Assembly: GCA_963693285.1 (NCBI GenBank)
Contig: OY848928.1
Location: 2,604,501 to 2,668,500, forward strand
DNA: 64,000 nt
Reading direction: 5' to 3'
Source of the DNA: Xestospongia muta
Lineage: Eukaryota; Porifera; Demospongiae; Haplosclerida; Petrosiidae
Positions 57,344-64,000 of this stretch are shown in pieces. The notes beneath the pieces are model-generated. The model searched no databases, had not been told where the DNA came from, and saw nothing but the letters and a program-made list of their open reading frames with translations. Within the stretch, counting starts at the first letter, position 1; every line of letters begins with the position of its first letter. The position numbers were made by a program, and so were the translations under genes.

Positions 57344-58210
57344 ATGGAGGCAGTTGTCGATGAACCTGAAACAAATACACCTAGAAGGTCTGATCGATTA
57401 CATTCCAAGCAAATCAGCAGCTCTGAACGAAGAAAACAGTTGAGGAAGAGAAGATTGGCTGCTAAATTGAAAAATGGCAAGATGAACTCAAACCTTGATC
57501 TCATATATTATGCTTATACATTTATCTAGAAAGCAGTGATGCCACCAGCTCCAGTGAAGAGGAGCAAAACTATACGTCTTCCCTGAAGAGAATGAAGAGA
57601 ACAAATGACTTCACTAAAGTGTAATTTGTCATCATTATTATTTTTGTTACAGTTTTTACCTGATATAACAGTGTTTGTTCATAATCTAGTTATAATTCAT
57701 ACAACATGGACAGAGATCTGGATTATTATGAAGACGACTTCATAGATGACACTGATCAAATTTTTATGAAGAACAAAGCATCTAGAAGTAAATTAAAGCA
57801 AAAGAGGAGGATGTCTGTGAGAAGAGTAATTTTAGAAGACTCTGACGATGATGGGACAAACAAGTTGACTACTTCAAATAATGATAGTTTAATACGATTA
57901 TCATCTTCTAAGAGATGTCATGCAACTATGATTGATACATCTGATGAAGAACAGATTAAAAGTAAGAGAAATAGAATAGTTCTAGAAATGGAGAGCAGTG
58001 ATGGTGAAGAAACTCCTCGAAGGTACATCCCTTAATTAAGTGTACAATCTATAACCAGTTTTGCTTTAATGAAGAGAACAATCTGTTCGTGCTGTTTACA
58101 TTCAACTGCAAAAGGATGAAGAGAAAACTATAAAATTTAAAGAATTATTAGCATGCAGGGCAAAGAAAGGTAAACATGGATTACTGACTAAACAAGAAAG
58201 CAGTAAATAA
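57344..58210 (+). CDS. Unrecognised charged, serine/lysine-rich protein (probably nuclear)
   Basis: I do not recognise the family. Exon 57344-57474 encodes MEAVVDEPETNTPRRSDRL and a basic run (SSERRKQLRKRRLAAKLKN). It can join through a GC-AG intron (AATG|gcaaga ... atctag) to 57531-57604, encoding ESSDATSSSEEEQN and LKRMKR. A further exon, about 57690-58022, reads MDRDLDYYEDDFIDD, KLKQKRRMSVRRVILEDSDD and IDTSDEEQIKSKRN. It then splices to about 58076-58210 (EQSVRAVYIQLQKDEEKT, KFKELLACRAKK), ending in TAA. Alternating acidic serine stretches and basic patches suggest a disordered nuclear or chromatin protein with CK2-like sites. The join between 57604 and 57690 does not keep frame with obvious sites, so the model is incomplete there, and the true start may be upstream. 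Confidence 0.5.
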
Positions 58211-58385
58211 CAGGATCCTTAGTCGGTACCAAAGAGTAATATTTAGCAAGACAAATGCAAGAACTTTTCTGGAATATCATGAATGGATTTTTCTCAAATT
58301 TTAATCATGAACAAAATTGAAGGAAATTCAGCACTTTTTACTTAGTTATGAATTGTGGATTATTAAAAGGGGTGTGTTTAGTGTA

Positions 58386-59465
58386 ATGATGGCCGACGTT
58401 AATGAAACAAATAGCACTGCGTGTTCTTATCTAAATGAGGACTACCTACTGGAAATTAATATTTTGAGAATCAGCACTGCGTCTATTTCCACTTTATCAT
58501 GTAGTGTAGCAATAATTTCTCTGGTGACATTGATGTGTCGTCGAAGTAACGGCCACATTAGCCAGTGGGACACTTCAAATCATCGTCTTATTTTGTGTTT
58601 TTTGGTTGCTGCGTTTTTGTATTCCTTTGCAACTGTGTTTCAATGGGTTCGACTTTTTTATAACTCGGATAATCCACTTTCTGTCATAGGCTGTGAGGTT
58701 GTTGCTTTTTTTGTAGAGTACTTCAGTTGGACATTAATACTAATAACATTATTCATGATCTTCAAACTTTTATTTACAGTTTACCAGTGGCCATGTTCTA
58801 AGAAAATTAAAGATTCTCAAATTTATTCAACAGTGTCACTGTGTTTCAAGACAAAAAACTGTGAATGTATTGTGTACTCCTCAGCAACATTTCTTATACC
58901 GTTAATGTTTGTGTGGATACCATTTCTACCATCTATTCAAGGATATGGAGTGTCTGGTGAATGGTGTTGGATCAAAGTGTGTGATCAGAATGGAAATCGC
59001 TATGTGACTGGATACTTTTTGCAAGCATTTCTATGGTATATGTCAGTACTTGTGTTAATGGGTATTATTGTTTGTCTAATTATAGCCATAGTTTGTCGAC
59101 TGCGTTCTAAGCTATGTAAGAAAGAAGCCTTAATAGTTTTGCCTCTATTGTTGTACCCGATAGTATTTCTTCTAGTAAACATTATTGCATTTGTCAACCG
59201 GCTAACAGTACTATCAACTGGAGACGTGGTACCTGCCTTGTCATTTATACATGGATTGGTAGATCCTTTATGGGGCCTTCTGGCATCATTAGTTCTTCTT
59301 TTTTACTGTTTAATTATCCGTAAACAAGAAAAAAGTCTGCCAAACTATGTTAACATAGGTCTATCAAATGTAGACCATGAAGATGGAGAAGTTAACATGT
59401 ATACATCTACCAAATGTAGACCTGAAGATGGAGTTTCAGATCGAAGTTTAGATGTTACTGTTTGA
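58386..59465 (+). CDS. Seven-transmembrane receptor, cAMP-receptor/GPR157-like
   Basis: A single open frame of 382 codons begins at 58317. I prefer the ATG pair at 58386/58389 (second one followed by G), giving about 359 residues. The short N-terminus has two N-glycosylation sites (NET, NST). Seven hydrophobic helices follow, among them AIISLVTLMC, LVAAFLYSFATVFQW, FSWTLILITLFMIF, FLIPLMFVWIPFL, VLVLMGIIVCLIIAIVC, LPLLLYPIVFLLVNIIAF and GLLASLVLLFYCLII. A Cys at the start of helix 3 (VIGCEVV) and GEWCWI in the second outer loop can form the usual disulfide; G-WCWI before helix 5 is typical of the cAR/GPR157 group. The C-terminal tail is serine/threonine-containing. No introns, unlike its neighbours, which may mean retroposition or intron loss. 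Ligand unknown. AATAAA lies at 59633-59638. Confidence 0.8.
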   Translation: MMADVNETNSTACSYLNEDYLLEINILRISTASISTLSCSVAIISLVTLMCRRSNGHISQWDTSNHRLILCFLVAAFLYSFATVFQWVRLFYNSDNPLSVIGCEVVAFFVEYFSWTLILITLFMIFKLLFTVYQWPCSKKIKDSQIYSTVSLCFKTKNCECIVYSSATFLIPLMFVWIPFLPSIQGYGVSGEWCWIKVCDQNGNRYVTGYFLQAFLWYMSVLVLMGIIVCLIIAIVCRLRSKLCKKEALIVLPLLLYPIVFLLVNIIAFVNRLTVLSTGDVVPALSFIHGLVDPLWGLLASLVLLFYCLIIRKQEKSLPNYVNIGLSNVDHEDGEVNMYTSTKCRPEDGVSDRSLDVTV

Positions 59466-60794
59466 ACTTCATAGCTAAGTTGACATGGTATGTGTAGTAA
59501 CTTTGTAAAATTGTAAAATTAGTATGATTGATTTTGCATTCAAGCACAAGGTTTTATCATTAATTTTTCACTACCTGGAATTGTAAGTTATTATGAACTT
59601 CAGAATTTTGCCTGGTGAAAATTTGGGGTAATAATAAACACAGGACATTTACACAGTGAAAACTCACGTGATGAAATGCCCTATAGTGAGAAAATATAGT
59701 TCTTGTTAAATGATTGACTTAGATTTAAAAGATGTCACTGTGGATTGTTTTATTTGGGATGTATTCAATAGATTCCAATGTCTAACAGTTGCTGGGCTAA
59801 AATAATATGCACTGGTGTGAGAATATATAAGAGTCAACTGAAGTTAGTAGTCTAAAGGAATTAAAATTGTAAGGTATATCCTTTTTAAATTTTATGCCAC
59901 GGTTTGGAAAATGAATCATTTTATTCACTATTTTGAACATTAAAACATTTTTTGGTTGAGTCACCTATTAGATAATTTCAATACCTTCATTTTATCTATA
60001 GTAGGCTTTCATACTTTACATTCCAGTCTTTGGTTACAATTTTCAAGGCCATGTTTTTGGACACATTCAATGTTACTAATGTCTTTTTGTGTGTTTGGAT
60101 CCCAAACAGCACTTGCATATTCCAATTTGCCCTATAAGAATACAAGTTTGACTTGAGTAGTACTTGATACATGGTCTTGATTGATATCTGTGAAACACAT
60201 TATTTTATAGGCCTGCTTTAATGAAATAAGTATGTATCTAGCATACATGGCTATATGTTTACACTTTAAGGTAGAGATTGGCTAACAATACTGGTACATA
60301 CATGTATAATGAATATGTGCAGGTTCTAGATTTACACTCTAGGCAGGAGCCTGTGTTTTATGGGTTCCTTACCTAATAATAACTTATGCAGGGACGTAGA
60401 AATTGTCATTTACAATTCTACAGCTCTAGGTATCGTGGGGAACACCATTCACTGGAAAGGTAATGTGTTTAACAATGGGATGGGGCAAGTTATAATTCAA
60501 ACACTCACACAGGATCAAGTATGACGCCCATATGTAGTGGAGAGTATATTTTAATACTGATCTCCCTACCTCCTAAACAATAAATATTAAAGTATGTAAC
60601 CCGAGGTTCAGACTGGGCCATGGTCAGACTGTTCAAATGGGCTTTTGTGGACTATTTGATGACATGGTCAACAGATACTCGTCTACAGAGTCTCAGACTC
60701 CGACGTACCACATTCTCTGTGGGGCGTGGTCATACGTAGCCACATACATAGTCTATCTAAGTACACACCGCCCAGTAGGCGGTCTTCTTGAAAA
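59466..60794. other. Intergenic region with a LINE scrap
   Basis: Apart from the receptor's poly(A) signal (59633-59638) and the minus-strand LINE fragment (about 59940-60245), I see no gene. The last ~150 bp carry the NDUFA6 promoter, where no TATA box is evident. Confidence 0.5.
59940..60245 (-). pseudogene. LINE reverse-transcriptase C-terminal fragment
   Basis: On the minus strand a frame reads KLEYASAVWDPNTQKDISNI, then ECVQKHGLENC. It is preceded in another frame by YQVLLKSNL and followed by DKMKVLKLSNR. The LEYA..VWDP..QKDI.. run is the conserved stretch after the RT domain of CR1/Jockey-type LINEs. Stops and frame changes show decay, and both ends are truncated. It belongs to the same broad class as the remnant at 29860-31070 but covers a stretch that copy shows poorly. 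Confidence 0.65.
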
Positions 60795-62549
60795 ATGGCG
60801 TCTCAGTTGAATGTATTATCAGCTACTGCAAAACCTTTCTTGTCGTCTTCCTACTCAGAAGCAAGAAGGAGGGTTTTCAATCTTTATAGAGCCTGGTACA
60901 GAGAGGTAAAACATTATTAAATTCCTCCAGCACTGTTGTTTAGATACCTAGAACTATTGAGATGTATACACTAGATATTTCGGCCAAAGAAGGACGACAA
61001 AAATTAAGGGAACAGTTTTACAGAAACGCACATCGGAATGATCCTCGTGTTATGGATCTCTTAGTTATGAAGGTAACAATAATTAACTGCTATAGTGATC
61101 AGCTGTTTGGCTATTTACATTGGACTGTATCATTAATGTTATCATTAATGGATGCAATAAATACTTCAGTGTATAGCAAACATGCACATGTTTTAAGCTT
61201 TAGGGTTTATTGGTATGGTTTTATTTTATTACTGTATAGCCAAAAATTTGGTGAATGACTTATGATTTGCCAAATTCTTATCACCTAAACTAATCATAGA
61301 TCAGTTTCATGTGGCATATAATTACTAAAATCACTTCTTAGGCCTTGTGCCAAAAATATATGACAATGGCTACCACTGATGTGAAAGGTCCTGTTAATCT
61401 TTTAGATGTTCAGTAGGAGACACAGAAGAGGCAAAATGGAAAGGATTTCATTCTACTAATTCCTACAGATGGTAGGAGTATACTTTTGCTGAATTCTGTT
61501 AAAAACAATGGTTTTGATTCAGTTAAATTCAAAAAAATGATTCTTGTAGGCTAAATGTAGAACTTATGAGCTTACACTCTCAGGATACTTTGAACATTGG
61601 GTTTACTCTGGAATTAGGATTTGAGGGGGCAAATTGTCCCAGGTTTCCAAGCACAGGTTTGTATCGTTTTGAATGTTGTTTTGAATGTGTTGAGTACTAG
61701 CTAACTTGTGTGAAAGTTTTTGCCTTGACTAATTTTGTCAATCATTTCACAAATTATTAAACTCTTGTAATTTAGTTCAATGTTCTATTTATTTTATGCT
61801 ATTTTAGTTGTTTAATTCAGCCTCTTTGCTTTTGCTTTGTTCCTTTTATGGTAGAAGAATAGGACATATTCATCTTTATATCTCGTGGCAGCATGTCATA
61901 TCTAGATGTTTAGTGTTAAACAATAAAATACAATCACCTTTACAGTGTAGGATTTAAGGTAACGTTTGCATTAGAGCCACTTAGAGACTTTTGTTATTAG
62001 AGAATGTATGCTACCAAGAAACTCAACTATTTTTGGAATGAGTAAATGTATTTTGCCAAATGTTATTTTCCAGACTCTTTGAACAGTCTGCCAGATGTTG
62101 CCTCTCCAAAATGTTTACTGTCTGTTCATTCTGTTGCACAAAGTATTTTGCCAGGCAGTCTTATAATTGTTTTATACCACACATCATATGTTAGGCAATG
62201 TCTACTTCAATATTTGTTTACTAATATTCATATTTTCTTGTAACAATTAGCAAGTCAATTTATTCTAAACAATCATAGGATGATATCCTATTTTGGTCGT
62301 TAATTACATTAATTATGATACAAGAAACAATGTTGATTATGCAACTTATATTACCTCTAATATATTAACATATTACTTGAGCGATAAGTGAAACTATTAT
62401 TGTATCTTCTTTATTTTTAGGGAAAAATGGAACTAGAAGAAACAGCTAACCTATGGAAGCAAAAAACACATATAATGCGTTACTTCAAAGAGACTGAAAA
62501 GCCTCGTTCTACAGACTTTCTGACAAGATTTTATGAGGGGCAGCACTAA
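60795..62549 (+). CDS. NDUFA6: NDUFA6, mitochondrial complex I LYR-motif subunit
   Basis: Three exons (60795-60905, 60944-61072, 62421-62549) join in frame to 122 codons plus stop, close to the usual family size. The protein is an accessory subunit (B14) of NADH:ubiquinone oxidoreductase in the inner mitochondrial membrane. It uses its LYR motif to bind the mitochondrial acyl-carrier protein. Visible landmarks are [20 protein letters not shown] (LYR at residues 28-30), [50 protein letters not shown] and a C-terminal FLTRFYEG, all matching animal NDUFA6. The first intron is only 38 bp; the second is 1.35 kb. Two AATAAA signals follow at 62624-62629 and 62633-62638. Confidence 0.96.
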
Positions 62550-62623
62550 CTGTTTAGAGACTTTGGTATTGCTCCAGTGTTGCTTGTAGTAACATTGTTT
62601 AGATGTAATAAGTGGGAGTACAT

Positions 62624-62638
62624 AATAAACTAAATAAA
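62624..62638 (+). terminator. Tandem poly(A) signals of NDUFA6
   Basis: AATAAA at 62624-62629 and again at 62633-62638, about 75 bases past the NDUFA6 stop. Confidence 0.8.
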
Positions 62639-62639
62639 G

Positions 62640-63458
62640 AATATCAAATATGACTCATATTAAAATTGTATTAAAATATGTTAATTAAGAGCAAACATGG
62701 CCTGCCATCTTTTTGAAAGAACAGTTACTAGAAAAGATACATCATACACATGTACTGTTAGAACCTAAATGACCTTGTAAGAAAGACAAGAAAGAGGAGG
62801 GCTGAACACATGATATTACTGTAACTGAAAGAATAGCCATAGCAGTAATACCATTTCTACTTGTTTGCCTATTACTTACTAAAGTACTTCATGTACTACC
62901 TAACAATGTTGGTAAGGGTTCTAACATAACAAAGAATTGAAAATAACTTAAGAATGACACATTGGTCAATAATGAACTCTTACAATTAAACATGTATTTG
63001 GGAAGGTGCATCTAAGTGACAAACTTGTGAATGTAATTCAAAATGAGAAACTGTATCACAAGTGGAATGAACAACAGTTAGCATCTGACATCAGGTGCAT
63101 AAACAAGAAGAGTTCAATAGTATGTATGTCCTTGATAAGCAGGTTCTTTGTGTGTGGGTCTGGGGTTGATACTAAGGAGTAAGGCGAAGAGCTATTAGTA
63201 GAAATGATAAGGAACAGAGTTAAGGAACACTTTTTAGAACAATGGAGTGCTTTTCTGACATGTCTTGTCAGTGCTTTTTAATTTTATACACCTTAACAGT
63301 TTTCTATTTTTCACTTCTTTTGAAACATTGTTATGTCCGCGTATGTGTAATAATTTTAATTTTAACTGTTTGGCAAACATTACTTATAATAGGAGAACGT
63401 GCCTACTACTAGATGCTAACTTCTATTCATTGGGTGTGGCTTTCTGTATGTGTCAAAC
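62640..63458. other. Intergenic, nothing recognised
   Basis: AT-rich sequence without a supported gene, RNA gene or repeat. The open frame at 63265-63462 has no recognisable features. Confidence 0.45.
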
Positions 63459-63797
63459 ATGAGGTGGTTGTTTCTCCTCAGTTTACTGGGAGTTTATGGT
63501 GAAAGTGAAGTGTTAGAGTTTGTATCAATAGTGAGTTTATTATAATAGTAGATAACAGGTATAATAAAAAAGGTATTGTCGCAAATGTTTTTGGAAGAAA
63601 CATTAGTGTGTTTTTAGTTGCAGGGAGATTTAGGATGTGTGGATCAGTGTAATACTAAACAAAGTATATAGACTTCCTGCTGGACAAATAATTACTGTTT
63701 TTATTGAGGTCATCTATCCAGTGTGCAATTTGTTACGTACACCATTAATCTCATGTGGCCACATGTATAGGAAGAGTACATTTTGGGAAATTGCTTG
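63459..63797 (+). CDS. Possible small secreted cysteine-containing protein
   Basis: An ATG at 63459 opens MRWLFLLSLLGVYG, a good signal peptide, followed by ESEVLEFVSI and a strong GTGAGT donor (exon 63459-63530). An acceptor (tttttagttgcag) at 63623 leads in frame to GDLGCVDQCNTKQ. This either stops at TAG (63669-63671) or splices at 63663 to 63722, giving MCNLLRTPLISCGHMY and ending at TGA. The product would be about 40-65 residues. No family recognised; splice choices are inferred and the gene may be longer or not real. Confidence 0.3.
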
Positions 63798-63886
63798 AGC
63801 CCAAGTCAAGTTAGCATGTAGCAGAAGTCACGTGAAGGAAAGTGTGTCATTAATTTTCATATTTCGCCAATCTCGGCTGAAAAATA

Positions 63887-64000
63887 ATGGAGTCTATAAT
63901 AGCTATTTCTTTATGTGGTTTTGTGGAATATAACCTAGAGTATACCTCACTTTCTTTATTGAGTGTTTCCTATAATCTGACATTGCTGCCCCTTCCTCTC
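63887..64000 (+). CDS. Possible start of a gene running off the window
   Basis: An ATG in good context (aaaataATGG) opens 38 codons without a stop up to the window edge (MESIIAISLCGFVEYNLEYT at its start). There is no recognisable domain. An open frame this short is weak evidence. Confidence 0.2.
   Translation, partial: MESIIAISLCGFVEYNLEYTSLSLLSVSYNLTLLPLPL

Noticed and set aside
57271..57504. 77-codon minus-strand frame
   Set aside because: Antisense shadow of the charged plus-strand gene, whose composition (SDEE, KRR) is far more protein-like.
59000..59197. Minus-strand frame inside the receptor
   Set aside because: Antisense shadow of the 58386-59465 receptor gene.
62046..62243. 65-codon plus-strand frame in the second NDUFA6 intron
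   Set aside because: No recognisable motif and no splice logic linking it to NDUFA6, whose exons join perfectly without it.

Overview
The window is animal nuclear DNA. Every confident gene has spliced introns with GT-AG borders, and the gene set is metazoan: an Islet LIM-homeobox gene, SCAPER, MEK5 (MAP2K5), NDUFA6 and a seven-transmembrane receptor. Very short introns (often 38-60 bp), high A+T and tight gene packing suggest a sponge, most likely a demosponge such as Amphimedon. The species is an inference. The Islet-Scaper pairing seen here is, as I recall, a known ancient animal microsynteny that includes sponges.

Layout. (1) 1-28616 is one uninterrupted satellite array of a ~145-bp, roughly three-quarters A+T monomer (about 198 copies), with nested higher-order repeats; it runs off the left edge. 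(2) 28617-35060 is gene-poor and holds decayed mobile elements: a CR1-like LINE remnant (~29860-31070, + strand) and a ~1-kb element with TGTCG-type inverted ends, a near-perfect 4-bp target duplication and a broken integrase-like frame (Ginger-like, 31284-32292). (3) 35061-38460, minus: Islet, six exons, with a TATA box just upstream. (4) 38624-49959, minus: SCAPER, 25 exons that I could chain into 1137 codons plus stop; only ~160 bp separate its stop codon from the Islet start codon. (5) 50110-52176: an ISL2EU-like DNA transposon with ~57-bp inverted ends, a broken THAP-DDE transposase (+) and a broken SAP/SWIM protein (-), fused tail to tail by an internal deletion. It lies just upstream of the SCAPER start. 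(6) 52757-57131, minus: MEK5, 21 exons, 487 codons, with a foldback MITE and a CA microsatellite in its introns. (7) 57344-58210, plus: an unrecognised charged, probably nuclear protein, head to head with MEK5. (8) 58386-59465, plus: a single-exon cAMP-receptor/GPR157-like receptor. (9) A LINE scrap on the minus strand near 60.0-60.24 kb. (10) 60795-62549, plus: NDUFA6, three exons. (11) 63459 to the end: two weak gene starts.

How the genes relate: SCAPER and Islet are tandem on the same strand. By the published idea of Scaper as a regulatory bystander, the longer SCAPER introns are the natural place to look for Islet enhancers. The other genes are housekeeping or signalling neighbours with no evident shared pathway. 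Exon borders were chosen by eye from GT-AG (once GC-AG) sites and reading-frame continuity. The summed exons of Islet, SCAPER, MEK5 and NDUFA6 are each a multiple of three, which supports those models; single-base coordinate slips remain possible.
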